Part shown: positions 44,895 to 53,287 of the stretch, one piece after another
Position numbering within the stretch: the stretch's first letter is position 1
Layout of the letters: each line of letters starts with the position of its first letter
From: Sphingobium soli
Lineage (GTDB): Bacteria; Pseudomonadota; Alphaproteobacteria; Sphingomonadales; Sphingomonadaceae
Reading direction: 5' to 3'
Assembly (NCBI RefSeq): GCF_020782245.1
Contig: NZ_JAJGNP010000006.1
Coordinates: forward strand, 147,680-211,679
DNA length: 64,000 nucleotides
Notes under the pieces: model-generated
What the model was told of the DNA's origin: nothing
Databases searched by the model: none
What the model saw: only the letters and a program-made list of their open reading frames with translations
Position numbers and translations under genes: made by a program

Positions 44895-45863
44895 ATGAAG
44901 ATAATTGTTTTTGGTTCTGGCAGCGCGGCCAAGGATTTTCTCAGCATGGTTCCCGCCAAGACTACCGTGCTCGGGCTTAGCGACAATGATTCGTCGAAAC
45001 ATGGCACTACCGTGGATGGCTTTGAAATTCTCGATCCGGCCAGCCTGACGGGGATGAATTTCGACTATGTCGTCATCACCGCGCGCGCCGTCGATCAAAT
45101 CCGCGCCGGGTTAATCGAAATGGGCGTCGCCGCTGACAAGATCGTGACCTATTATGCCAGCTACAGCCGGCAACTGCACGAGCAGGCCAATCGCGACATA
45201 CGGATTTTGAATGAGGCGATCGGCCTTGGTCTGCGGCCGGCCGGCCTTGCCACCATGTATCTCGATAAGGCTCAGCCTTTGGAACAAGCCGATGCGGGTC
45301 CCGGCGATTATGTCCGCAACGGCGCTTTCCATCTTGCCGCCCGTCAGATCCGCGATCGCGGCGTGCCGGGCGCGGTCGCTGAACTTGGTGTCTACAAGGG
45401 CGATCAGGCCTGTCTCATCAACCGGCTGTTTGCCGATCGGACTCTCTATCTATTTGATACATTTTCGGGCTTTTCCGACCGTGATCTCGACGCGGAAAGC
45501 GAAGGTAATTTCTCCTCCGCGATCGTCGGCGATTTCGTCGACACAAGCATCGAACTGGTCGAAAGCAAGCTGCCGCACCCTGATCGAGCGAAATTTTTCC
45601 CAGGCTTCTTTCCGGAAACCGCGGAGGGCCTTGAGGAGACATTCGCCTTCGTCAGCCTCGATGTCGACCTCTATGACCCGACCCGCGCAGGCCTCCACTG
45701 GTTCTACGACCGGCTGAGCCCGGGTGGCTATATTTTCGTCCATGATTATAATAACTGCCGATATATGGGCGTCAGCAAGGCGGTGGACGCATTCGTGGCC
45801 GCCACCGGAGCCTGCTTGGTGCCCCTCCCCGACTTCGCCGGATCGGTCGTCATCGCTAAATAG
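44895..45863 (+). CDS. TylF-like methyltransferase with N-terminal Rossmann-type domain
   Basis: The 322-residue protein has two parts. Residues 1-85 (MKIIVFGSGSAAKDFLSMVP, then FDYVVITARAVDQIRAGLIE) look like the nucleotide-sugar/NAD-type Rossmann fold seen at the front of some sugar-modifying enzymes. Residues from about 120 match TylF/MycF macrocin-type O-methyltransferases: VPGAVAELGVYKGDQACLIN (SAM), TLYLFDTFSGFSD, and FVSLDVDLYDPTRAGLHWFY with the metal-binding aspartates. This combination suggests methylation of a sugar in a surface glycan. ATG is preceded by GAGGGGGAC. It stands alone between a strong terminator and a non-coding stretch, separate from the glycan operons. Confidence 0.82.
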   Translation: MKIIVFGSGSAAKDFLSMVPAKTTVLGLSDNDSSKHGTTVDGFEILDPASLTGMNFDYVVITARAVDQIRAGLIEMGVAADKIVTYYASYSRQLHEQANRDIRILNEAIGLGLRPAGLATMYLDKAQPLEQADAGPGDYVRNGAFHLAARQIRDRGVPGAVAELGVYKGDQACLINRLFADRTLYLFDTFSGFSDRDLDAESEGNFSSAIVGDFVDTSIELVESKLPHPDRAKFFPGFFPETAEGLEETFAFVSLDVDLYDPTRAGLHWFYDRLSPGGYIFVHDYNNCRYMGVSKAVDAFVAATGACLVPLPDFAGSVVIAK

Positions 45864-46278
45864 TCTGCACGGGACATGGCAGGGTGCAAGCGCCGTATGA
45901 CGGTTCAAAGGTCTGCGGCTCGCGTCCCGACTTCTGGATCGGGGACTATAGCAGGCCCGCTATTGGCGCATTTCTTCCAGGACGGTTATGACCAATCACC
46001 GCGCAGCCGTGGCACAGCCCATGCCTCGCTCGCCTGCCTCCCTCGAACCACGCTCGCAATTCGCGCTGCCCCAATATGCATGAACACACGCCCGGTCTCG
46101 CTGTCCGTTCAAGTTCGTTACCGGTTTTTTCCCCGTTCAAGACAAATGGACTGGCCTGCTCATCCCACCAAACCTTTTGCCCTTTTTCATAGTTCGGCAA
46201 AGGATCAGCAACAGGGCTTTCCTACATCTGCGGTGACGACCGCGCGCAAAAGCGCGGCGTTCAATGCAGGAGACCAAC
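45864..46278. other. Non-coding stretch of about 415 bases
   Basis: No convincing gene is seen. A leftward frame of 84 codons (46200-45946) has a poor start region and no recognisable domain. A rightward frame through here continues into the next gene in the wrong frame. No tRNA-like or terminator structure was found. The promoter of the exported-protein gene at 46279 should lie at its right end. Confidence 0.5.
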
Positions 46279-46686
46279 ATGAGCATCCTTCTCGCCCTGG
46301 CGGCTGCGGCCGCGACCCACAGCGTCACGGTGCAGCATCATGGCCAGCCGATCGCCGCCACCTATACCGCCCGCATCGACGTGCGCAGCAAGACTGTCGG
46401 CGCGAAGACCCCCAATCGCATGGATATGCAACGATGCCGCTGGAGCGCGACTATCATGGTCGATCGCAAGCTCGACCACGGCCCGGCGCTCGCCCGCACC
46501 ATCGCCACCGACCAGACATTCTCTGGCAGCGAAGCGGGCGCGTGCACGCCCGGTCGCAATCCCGCCGAACAAGCCCTTGCCAATCATCGCGAAAAGATAG
46601 AGGCGCATCTTGTCGCGGCGGCGAAGGCCGACCACGGCGTTCTGCTCGCTGAACTGGACTCGGTACGCAATCTTGCCTCGAATTGA
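46279..46686 (+). CDS. Small exported protein of unknown function
   Basis: ATG at 46279 follows AGGAGA and gives 135 residues. The N-terminus MSILLALAAAAATHSV is a short, signal-like hydrophobic stretch. The rest has HHGQPIAATYTARIDVRSKT, two cysteines (QRCRWSA and EAGACTPG) that could form a disulfide, and a C-terminal helix (REKIEAHLVAAAKADHGVLL). I do not recognise a family. It overlaps the following beta-barrel gene by about 14 bases, so the two may form a periplasm/outer-membrane pair. Confidence 0.65.
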   Translation: MSILLALAAAAATHSVTVQHHGQPIAATYTARIDVRSKTVGAKTPNRMDMQRCRWSATIMVDRKLDHGPALARTIATDQTFSGSEAGACTPGRNPAEQALANHREKIEAHLVAAAKADHGVLLAELDSVRNLASN

Positions 46687-47422
46687 CTTTCTCACTCGTA
46701 CGACATGGCTGGGGGCCTTGCTGCTTGCCGGCCATGTCGCTCCGGCCGCCGCGCAATATGCCGCCGGCCCCACCATCACGCTGGAGGCCGCGAGCGACGA
46801 ACGCCGCCGGGGCCTCAGCTGGAGCGACGGCGATCCTGTGGTGCGCGGCAGCGTGTCGGTGCCGGTCGCGCCGGGCCTCAGCCTTGACGGCGCGGCAACG
46901 ACGCTCTGGGGCAGCGACCGCCATGGCGGCGCGGATGCCGTTCTTGACTTGGGCGGCACCTATGCCCGGCAATTGGGCGGCCTTCGCCTGACCGCCGAGG
47001 GCCGCTATCATATCTTCCCCGGCGCGGCCGATAGCGGCGAAGGCTGGGGCTATGGAGAAGTGGGCGCGATCGCCGGCTTTTCGCTCGGCCCGGCCAGCCT
47101 GGACCTTGGCGCGCGCTACGCCCCGCGCCAGTCCGGCATCGGGGGCGACAATCTCTATTTGTCCTCCAGCGCGGCGGTCGGCATCCCCGGAACCCCGCTG
47201 ACTTTGTCGGGCCATGTCGGCCGATCGTCGGGCGACACGCGCAATCCCATACGCGCCGCGCGCCTGCGTCCCGCCGGCAATTATTGGGATCATGGCGTCG
47301 CGCTCGACTGGTATCGCGGCCGCTGGTCCGCGGGCCTGCGCTATGCCGATAGCGACATTGACGCGCCCGACACCGCCCATGCCGGCGCGACCCTGATCGC
47401 AAGGGTCGGCCTCACCCTTTAA
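46673..47422 (+). CDS. Outer-membrane beta-barrel protein of unknown function
   Basis: The likely start is TTG at 46673, which overlaps the end of the preceding gene and gives 249 residues. The frame is open to 46610. A signal peptide reads TTWLGALLLAGHVAPAAAQY. The mature part has about eight strand-like segments with alternating residues and glycine turns (LSWSDGDPVVRGSVSVPVAP, GLRLTAEGRYHIFPGAADSG, WSAGLRYADSDIDAPD). The last strand ends GATLIARVGLTL, where the final leucine can serve as barrel signal. It resembles the group of small sphingomonad outer-membrane barrels without known function. Confidence 0.75.
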   Translation: MPRIDFLTRTTWLGALLLAGHVAPAAAQYAAGPTITLEAASDERRRGLSWSDGDPVVRGSVSVPVAPGLSLDGAATTLWGSDRHGGADAVLDLGGTYARQLGGLRLTAEGRYHIFPGAADSGEGWGYGEVGAIAGFSLGPASLDLGARYAPRQSGIGGDNLYLSSSAAVGIPGTPLTLSGHVGRSSGDTRNPIRAARLRPAGNYWDHGVALDWYRGRWSAGLRYADSDIDAPDTAHAGATLIARVGLTL

Positions 47423-47492
47423 GGCAGCCATAGCAACGCTATCCGGCCGCCAGCGCCTCTGCTAAAAGGGGCTGGAAAGGGAGCAAGCCGTC

Positions 47493-47888
47493 ATGCCCGT
47501 CGAAATCACGATCCTCGCCTGGGGCATGATCCTGCTCCTCGTCCATATCTTCGCCGCCGGCCATGCCAAGACGAAGCAATATGGCCCGAAATGGAATATG
47601 GGCGCGCGCGACGAAAGCCTGCCGCCGCTCAATCCCGTCGCCGGCCGCCTTTGCCGAGCGGAGGCCAATTATCGCGAAACGCTCCCCCTTGCCATCGTCG
47701 CCCTGCTGGGCGTGGTGCTGGCCGGGCGCACCAGCGAATGGACGGCGCTGGGGGGATGGATCTGGCTTGGCGCGCGGGTCTTCTATTTGCCGCTCTATGC
47801 CTTTGGCGTGCCCGTGGTCCGCTCGATCATCTTTCTCGCCAGCCTTGTCGGCCTGCTCATCGCGCTCTGGCCGCTGCTCGGCTTCTAG
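47493..47888 (+). CDS. MAPEG family membrane protein
   Basis: The 131-residue protein has four transmembrane segments: ITILAWGMILLLVHIFAAGH, LPLAIVALLGVVLAGRTSEW, WIWLGARVFYLPLYAFGVPV and IIFLASLVGLLIALWPLLGF. The third includes the family-typical arginine and tyrosine residues. MAPEG proteins include glutathione transferase-like and eicosanoid enzymes, and the bacterial members have unclear substrates. RxxxNYRETLPL near residue 52 is the expected N-x-x-E-x-x-P-type region. The gene is rightward, 50 bp before trmB. Confidence 0.88.
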   Translation: MPVEITILAWGMILLLVHIFAAGHAKTKQYGPKWNMGARDESLPPLNPVAGRLCRAEANYRETLPLAIVALLGVVLAGRTSEWTALGGWIWLGARVFYLPLYAFGVPVVRSIIFLASLVGLLIALWPLLGF

Positions 47889-47938
47889 CGCGTCGTCCTG
47901 CTTGCCTGCGCCCGCTCCCGTCGCTAAGCGCGCGCCCC

Positions 47939-48643
47939 ATGACAGCGCATAAATCCGGCGACCCGACCACCCTCAACCGCCTCTATGGCCGCCAGTCCGG
48001 GCCAAGGCTGCGCAAGGGCCAGCAGGAGCTGGTCGACACGTTGCTGCCCGCCATCTCGGTGCCTGCGCAGGGGCCGGTGACGGCGGCCGACCTGTTCGGC
48101 TATGATCGCCCGCTCCATTTCGAAATCGGCTTTGGCGGCGGCGAACATATGGCCTGGCGCGCCGACCTGCTGCCCGATCATGGCTTCATCGGCTGCGAAC
48201 CCTTCCTGAACGGCGTCGTGCAGGCGCTCGGCCATGTCCGCGACAAGGCGCTGGGCAATGTCCGGCTACATATGGGCGACGCGCTCGACGTGCTCTCGCG
48301 CATTCCCGACGGCGCGCTCAGCTTCGTCTATCTGCTTCACCCTGACCCCTGGCCCAAGGCGCGCCACGCCAAGCGCCGCATGATGAACCCCGGCCCGGTC
48401 GCGATGATCGCGAAAAAGCTCAAGCCCGGCGGCGAATTCCGCTTCGGCACCGATCATCCCGTCTATCTGCGCTGGGCGCTGATGGTGATGAACGGCCATC
48501 CCGATTTCGACTGGCTGGCGCACGAGCCTAAAGATTTCCAGAACCGCCCCGGCGGCTGGCCCGAAACCCGTTACGAGGCCAAGGCGCGGCGGCTGGGCCA
48601 TGAGGTCTGGTACTTTCGTTACCGCCGCCGCGCCGAAGGCTGA
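47939..48643 (+). CDS. trmB: tRNA (guanine-N7-)-methyltransferase
   Basis: TrmB methylates N7 of G46 in the variable loop of tRNAs. ATG at 47939 gives 234 residues. The SAM site is LHFEIGFGGGEHMAWRADLL near residue 60. IGCEPFLNGVVQALGHV and the motif FVYLLHPDPWPKARHAKRR, with the tRNA-binding DPWPK residues, are both intact. The end EVWYFRYRRR is usual for the family. The upstream frame is an artefact overlapping the MAPEG gene. Confidence 0.96.
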   Translation: MTAHKSGDPTTLNRLYGRQSGPRLRKGQQELVDTLLPAISVPAQGPVTAADLFGYDRPLHFEIGFGGGEHMAWRADLLPDHGFIGCEPFLNGVVQALGHVRDKALGNVRLHMGDALDVLSRIPDGALSFVYLLHPDPWPKARHAKRRMMNPGPVAMIAKKLKPGGEFRFGTDHPVYLRWALMVMNGHPDFDWLAHEPKDFQNRPGGWPETRYEAKARRLGHEVWYFRYRRRAEG

Positions 48644-48747
48644 AGCGGAAACGCGCATCTTCGTCCAAGGCGCTGGAACAAAAGCGTGGACGTCACCGCC
48701 CTTCCGATGGTAGCGCTATCTTGATAAATGCAATCGGGAGAGGATGC

Positions 48748-49884
48748 ATGATGCGCAAATCCATTTTGACCTTTGGGGCCGTGGCCGCCGCCGCGCTGAC
48801 GGCGGGTTGCCAGCAACCGGCCGACACCAGCGCCAACGCTACAAACGCCCAGCAGGCGGCGGGCAAGCGCCCGGCTTCCGACTATCTGTCGCAGCCGCTG
48901 GTAAAGGATATTTTCACCGCCGACCCGTCCGCCCATGTCTGGAACGGAAAGATTTACGTCTATCCCAGCCATGATATCGACGGCCCGACGCCAGAGGATG
49001 ATCTGGGCAGTCATTTTGAAATGCGCGACTATCGCGTGTTGCGCATGGACCGCATCGGCGGCCCGGTGACGCTTGGCCCGGTCGCGCTCGACGTCGATGA
49101 CGTGCCTTGGGCGGAAAAGCAGATGTGGGCGCCCGACGCCGCGAAGAAGGGCGACACCTATTATCTCTACTTCCCCGCCAAGGACAAGGAGGGCGCCTTC
49201 CGCATCGGCGTCGCCACATCGAAGGACCCTATGGGTCCGTTCAAGGCACAGCCCCAGCCGATCAAGGGCAGCTATTCGATCGATCCAGCCGTCTTCACCG
49301 ACGATGACGGGCAAAGCTATATGTATTTCGGCGGCATCTGGGGCGGCCAGCTGCAACGCAATGTCAACGGGGCCTATGATCCCAACGGATCCAAGACCGA
49401 CCTTGGCCAGGATGACAAGCCCGCGCTTGCCCCGCGCGTCGCGAAAATGACCGGCGACATGCTGGAATTTGCCGAAACGCCCCGCGTCGTCCAGATCGTC
49501 GATGACCAGGGCAAGCCGCTGCTGGGGGGCGACCATGACCGCCGTTTCTTCGAAGCATCCTGGATGCACAAATATAAGGGCAAATATTATTTCAGCTATT
49601 CGACCGGCGATACCCATTATCTGGCCTATGGCACAGGCGACAGCCCCTATGGCCCCTTCACCTACAAGGGGCGGATCATGGAGCCGGTGGAAGGCTGGAC
49701 CACCCATCATTCCATTGTCGAATGGAATGGCAAATGGTGGCTCTTCTACGCAGACACCCAATTGTCGGGGCAAACCCGCCTGCGCAACGTCAAGGTGACG
49801 GAGCTACATTATAATCCGGACGGCACGATCCAGACGATCAACCCGTTCGTTACCGAGGCAACACAGGGCACGGCCAAGCCCTGA
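48748..49884 (+). CDS. Glycoside hydrolase family 43 lipoprotein
   Basis: ATG at 48748 (or 48751) follows GGGAGAGG and gives about 378 residues. The signal ends AAAALTAGCQQPADT, a lipobox, so the enzyme is probably tethered in the periplasm or to the outer membrane. The five-bladed propeller has the GH43 acid/base residues: the aspartate in IFTADPSAHVWNGKIYVYPS, SIDPAVFTDDDGQSYMYFGG (the pKa-setting aspartate), and the glutamate in FFEASWMHKYKGKYYFSY. Family members cut arabino- and xylo-oligosaccharides from plant material. It has no neighbouring transporter or TonB receptor, so it is not in an obvious utilisation locus. Confidence 0.92.
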   Translation: MMRKSILTFGAVAAAALTAGCQQPADTSANATNAQQAAGKRPASDYLSQPLVKDIFTADPSAHVWNGKIYVYPSHDIDGPTPEDDLGSHFEMRDYRVLRMDRIGGPVTLGPVALDVDDVPWAEKQMWAPDAAKKGDTYYLYFPAKDKEGAFRIGVATSKDPMGPFKAQPQPIKGSYSIDPAVFTDDDGQSYMYFGGIWGGQLQRNVNGAYDPNGSKTDLGQDDKPALAPRVAKMTGDMLEFAETPRVVQIVDDQGKPLLGGDHDRRFFEASWMHKYKGKYYFSYSTGDTHYLAYGTGDSPYGPFTYKGRIMEPVEGWTTHHSIVEWNGKWWLFYADTQLSGQTRLRNVKVTELHYNPDGTIQTINPFVTEATQGTAKP

Positions 49885-50050
49885 TGCGGCTTTTCCCGGT
49901 CGCCGGTCTTGCCTCTGCGGGCTGGCGACCATAGAGGGAAGGCGCAAGGCCGATCGTTGGCCTTTTCAGCCGAACCGCGGAGCAGCCTGTGGCCCAGCCC
50001 ACCCCCCTCGTCGCCCTTTCCACTCCGTCAGGCGGGAAGTCCGTCCGGGC

Positions 50051-51370
50051 ATGAGCATCACGGGCCGCCGATGGACCATGCGGCGCGTGCGCGCGCTGAT
50101 CCGCCACACCGGCCCGACGTCGCTCATCTTCCGCCGCCGTCTCGCGCTGATGGGCGGCGCTATTCTCGTCGGCCTCGCCGCGCTGCTCTTCGCGCGGGCG
50201 GCCGACGCCAGCAGCGAAGCCTTCGATCACCTCGCGGGGCAATGGCCCTGGCTGCCGCTGCTCCTGACCCCGCTCGGTTTTGCCGGCATCGCCTGGATCA
50301 CCCGCCGCTACGCCCCCTTCGCCGGCGGATCGGGCATTCCGCAGGTCATCGCCGCCACCCGCCTGCCCGAACAGATTGGCGGGCGGCTGGTCGACCTGCG
50401 CACCGCGCTGCTCAAGGTCGCACTGACGCTGGCGGGCCTGCTGGTCGGTGCATCGGTCGGGCGCGAAGGCCCAACGGTCCAGATTTCCGCCGCCATCCTC
50501 GCCCGCGTCCATTCGGTGCTTCAGGTGCCTCTGCGCGCATCGGTCATGGTCGCGGGCGGCGCGGCCGGTGTCGCCGCTGCCTTCAACACGCCGCTCGCCG
50601 GGATCAGCTTCGCGATCGAGGAACTGGCGTCGGCCTATGAACAGCGCATGACGCTGCTGGTCATCACCGCCGTCATCATCTCGGGCATGGTCAGTCTGGG
50701 GCTGGCGGGCGACTATGTCTATTTCGGCGTCGTGGCCGCGCATCTGCCGCTCGGCTCCGCGATGGTCGTCGCGCTGTTCGCCGGCGTGCTGGGCGGCCTG
50801 TCGGGTGGCCTGTTCGCCCGTTTGGCGCTGGCGGCGGCGACCAGCCGCAACCGCCTCACTGATTTCAGCCGCGCTCATCCGATCCGCTTTGCCGCCTGCT
50901 GCGGCGCGGTCGTCGCGCTGATCGGCGTGCTGACCGGCCTTACCTGGGGCACCAGCTACGCGCCCGCCCGCCACCTCATCACCGGGGGGCAGGAACCGCT
51001 CTGGTTCGCCCCGGCCAAATTCATCAGCACGCTGGCGACCAGCATCTCCGGCATTCCCGGTGGCATTTTCGCACCTTCGCTGGCGACCGGCGCTGGGTTC
51101 GGCAACCTGCTGCGCTGGATGTTCCCGGAGCAACAGGGCAGCGCCGTCGTGCTGCTGGGCATGGTCGCCTATTTCACCGGCGTGGTTCGTGCACCCCTGA
51201 CCGCCGTCATCATCATTTCCGAAACCACCGGCAGCCGCGGCTTCATGCTCCCCTTGCTGGGCGCGGCGCTGGTCGCGGATGGCGCGGCGCAGCGCGTGTG
51301 CAAGGAACGCCTCTATCACGGCCTGTCGCGCAATTTCCTCGACCGCGCGAAGGCGGCCCCGCCCGGCTGA
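50051..51370 (+). CDS. ClC-family chloride/proton transporter
   Basis: The 439-residue inner-membrane protein has about 12-18 membrane helices and the anion-binding motifs of the family: FAGGSGIPQVIAATR (GSGIP), VGASVGREGPTVQISA (GREGP, with the gating glutamate) and SGIPGGIFAPSLATGAGFG (GGIFAPS). FNTPLAGISFAIEELASAYE has the second, proton-pathway glutamate, which favours an H+/Cl- exchanger over a channel. No cytoplasmic CBS domains follow. The start is ATG 50051. A GTG-rich upstream frame is not used. It is followed 48 bases later by the SDR gene. Confidence 0.93.
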   Translation: MSITGRRWTMRRVRALIRHTGPTSLIFRRRLALMGGAILVGLAALLFARAADASSEAFDHLAGQWPWLPLLLTPLGFAGIAWITRRYAPFAGGSGIPQVIAATRLPEQIGGRLVDLRTALLKVALTLAGLLVGASVGREGPTVQISAAILARVHSVLQVPLRASVMVAGGAAGVAAAFNTPLAGISFAIEELASAYEQRMTLLVITAVIISGMVSLGLAGDYVYFGVVAAHLPLGSAMVVALFAGVLGGLSGGLFARLALAAATSRNRLTDFSRAHPIRFAACCGAVVALIGVLTGLTWGTSYAPARHLITGGQEPLWFAPAKFISTLATSISGIPGGIFAPSLATGAGFGNLLRWMFPEQQGSAVVLLGMVAYFTGVVRAPLTAVIIISETTGSRGFMLPLLGAALVADGAAQRVCKERLYHGLSRNFLDRAKAAPPG

Positions 51371-51418
51371 ACAAAAGCGGCGCGACATGGGTTGGCCCTT
51401 TTTGCGAAGGAGAGCCCC

Positions 51419-52273
51419 ATGTCCGACAGCTATGAAGAAATGATCCGGGAAGACGGCCTGCCCGGCCATGAATCCAGGGTCGATCCCAAACCCGAATGGG
51501 AACCGCGCTATCCCGGCTCGGGTCGCCTCGCAGGCAAGGTGGCGCTCGTCACCGGCGCGGACAGCGGCATCGGCCGCGCCGTCGCCGCGCTTTACGCCCG
51601 CGAAGGCGCCAACGTAGCCATCCTGTATCTGTGCGAACATGATGATGCGCGCAAGACGGCAGACATCGTCGAAGCCGAGGGACGCGAGGCCCTGACCATC
51701 GCGGGCGATGTGGGCGACAAGGCCTTTTGCGACAGCGCCGTCGCTCAGGTGATCGACCGCTTCGGCAAGCTCGACATTCTGGTCAACAATGCCGGCGAAC
51801 AACATCCCGATCAGGACATCACCGACATTACCGAGGATCAGTTGCGCCGCACGTTCCAGACCAACATCTTCGGCATGTTCTTTCTGACGCAGGCGGCGCG
51901 TCCGCACCTCAAGGACGGCGCGGCGATCGTCAACTGCACGTCCGTCACCATGTATCAGGGCGCGTCCGAACTGCTCGATTACAGCAGCACCAAGGGGGCG
52001 ATCACCGCCTTCACCCGCAGCCTGTCGGAAAATCTGATCGGGCACGGCATCCGCGTCAACGCCGTCGCGCCCGGGCCGATCTGGACCCCGCTCAACCCCT
52101 GCGGCGGCGCGAGCGAGGAGAAGCTGGAGCATTTCGGCGAATCCACGCCAATGGGCCGGCCCGGCCAACCCAATGAGGTCGCGCCTGCCTTCCTCTTCCT
52201 CGCCTGTCAGGATGCCAGCTATATGAGCGGCCAGGTGCTTCACCCCAATGGCGGCATGATCGTCAACGGCTGA
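51419..52273 (+). CDS. SDR-family oxidoreductase, YghA/general stress type
   Basis: ATG at 51419 follows GAAGGAGAG and gives 284 residues. An N-terminal extension of about 40 residues (MIREDGLPGHESRVDPKPEW) precedes the Rossmann domain, as in YghA and B. subtilis stress SDRs. The cofactor loop is ALVTGADSGIGRAVAALYAR, and IVNCTSVTMYQGASELLDYS leads into YSSTKGAITAFTRS with the catalytic tyrosine and lysine. The C-terminus MSGQVLHPNGGMIVNG is usual. It is probably a NAD(P)-dependent aldehyde or alcohol reductase active under stress. A bidirectional terminator follows. Confidence 0.92.
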   Translation: MSDSYEEMIREDGLPGHESRVDPKPEWEPRYPGSGRLAGKVALVTGADSGIGRAVAALYAREGANVAILYLCEHDDARKTADIVEAEGREALTIAGDVGDKAFCDSAVAQVIDRFGKLDILVNNAGEQHPDQDITDITEDQLRRTFQTNIFGMFFLTQAARPHLKDGAAIVNCTSVTMYQGASELLDYSSTKGAITAFTRSLSENLIGHGIRVNAVAPGPIWTPLNPCGGASEEKLEHFGESTPMGRPGQPNEVAPAFLFLACQDASYMSGQVLHPNGGMIVNG

Positions 52274-52290
52274 TGCTGCCCTGATCATGA

Positions 52291-52319
52291 CAAAGGCCCG
52301 GAGCGCATCCGGGCCTTTG
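52291..52319. terminator. Bidirectional terminator between the SDR and UrcA genes
   Basis: CAAAGGCCCG (52291-52300) and CGGGCCTTTG (52310-52319) form a perfect ten-pair stem with a nine-base loop, followed by TTGTT on the plus strand. It lies 17 bases after the SDR stop and 26 before the UrcA stop, so it can serve both convergent genes. Confidence 0.85.
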
Positions 52320-52345
52320 TTGTTCGTCAGTTGGCGCAAGCACCG

Positions 52346-52699
52346 TCAATTCCCGACGATCGCGCGCGTCTCCTTGACCTTCTCACTGCCGGCATCGGCA
52401 TAGCGCTCACCGGTTTCGGCGCGGGCGATGGCCGCGGCCATGGGCGCTTCGACATGGGCGATCGCCTTGGACTTGCACGACAGCGCGGTCATGCGGTCGC
52501 TCGACGAACAGACGCGAGCGGCGGCGCGGGCGATGCGGCTGCGCAGCGTCTTCTGCTGGTCGGCATCGGCCAGGTTCAGGTCGCCATGATAGACTTGCGC
52601 GGTCCGACCATTGGACATGAAATCCTCGGCCTGGGCGGCGCCTGCGGTCAGGGCGAATGCGGCGGCCACAGGTGCGGCGAGCGTAAACATACGGAACAT
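52346..52699 (-). CDS. UrcA family protein, exported
   Basis: ATG at 52699 follows AGGAG and gives 117 residues. A signal peptide (MFRMFTLAAPVAAAFALTAG) ends at AAQA. The mature protein has the UrcA pattern: VYHGDLNLADADQQKTLRSR, ARVCSSSDRMTALSCKSKAI with two cysteines likely disulfide-bonded, then AMAAAIARAE. UrcA proteins are small periplasmic sphingomonad/alphaproteobacterial proteins of unknown function. Its mRNA leader carries a strong stem-loop. Confidence 0.9.
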   Translation of the reverse strand: MFRMFTLAAPVAAAFALTAGAAQAEDFMSNGRTAQVYHGDLNLADADQQKTLRSRIARAAARVCSSSDRMTALSCKSKAIAHVEAPMAAAIARAETGERYADAGSEKVKETRAIVGN

Positions 52700-52731
52700 G
52701 GGCAAATCTCCTCTTGTCGCTGTCATGACCC

Positions 52732-52781
52732 GCGCCGCCTGTTCAGGGGGCGTCGCGGCGCTGGGTGCGAACAGGCGGCGC
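52732..52781 (-). promoter_or_regulatory. Stem-loop in the leader of the UrcA mRNA
   Basis: GCGCCGCCTGTTC (52732-52744) and GAACAGGCGGCGC (52769-52781) are perfect 13-base inverted copies around a 24-base loop. Read on the minus strand the stem ends 33 bases before the UrcA start codon and is not followed by a T run, so it looks like a leader structure rather than a terminator. Its function is unknown. Confidence 0.55.
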
Positions 52782-53022
52782 TTCTTTGAGGTCTGGATGG
52801 GGTTTGAAGCGCCCTCTCCCGTTCGCCTGATCCTTTTATGCCCAGTGCCCGCCTGTCGCTCGCCCGCTTCGACCGGGTGCACGCCGCGTCGGCGAACGGC
52901 GCGACCATCGACAAAGGGGGGACAGGCAGGGGACGAACGGCGCGACGAACGACATGGCCAGCGCCGCGAACGACAGCGCACCGTAAGGGAATATGCGAAT
53001 CGTAACGAAATCGCCGCATAAA

Positions 53023-53058
53023 GAAAACGCCCCCGGCGCAAGGGATTGCCGGGGGCGT
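53023..53058 (-). terminator. Rho-independent terminator on the minus strand
   Basis: ACGCCCCCGGC (53027-53037) and GCCGGGGGCGT (53048-53058) form a perfect 11-pair stem with a ten-base loop. On the minus strand it is followed by TTTTCTTT. The nearest gene upstream on that strand (the kinase-fold gene) ends 230 bases away, an unusually long distance. Confidence 0.85.
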
Positions 53059-53287
53059 ATCCAGGCGCTGTCGGGCACTCCGGATCGGGGTAAACTGTCA
53101 AAAGGCAGACGACGCTATTAGCGGTGAACCGTGCCTTAACATGATCGATCATAGCGGACGGGCCGTGCATCGCCGCCGTCCTTCGACGATCCGCCGCCGC
53201 GTCCCGCCCGGCGGCGTCTCCTGTCGACAAGGCGCGGGCCAGCGCCGACCAACGACATGGGGGCGGACGGCCCGCACCCGCGACTGC

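Larger units (their letters stand above)
52700..53287. other. 588-base non-coding stretch with two strong stem-loops
   Basis: No convincing gene is seen. A leftward frame of 80 codons (53078-52836) has an unusual start and arginine-rich end. Two structures stand out and are listed separately: the UrcA leader stem-loop and the minus-strand terminator. The 229 bases between that terminator and the kinase gene are either the 3' untranslated part of the kinase mRNA or a small RNA. Confidence 0.6.

Noticed and set aside
45946..46200. 84-codon leftward frame in the gap after the TylF-like gene
   Set aside because: No family, weak ribosome site and odd composition; may be chance or a remnant.
49850..52339. 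829-codon leftward frame opposite GH43, ClC and SDR genes
   Set aside because: Composition typical of antisense in GC-rich DNA (Gly/Arg/Asp/His-rich) and it covers three well-supported genes.
52836..53078. 80-codon leftward frame with a hydrophobic segment
   Set aside because: The frame passes through the terminator stem, has no good ribosome site and an arginine-rich end without family.
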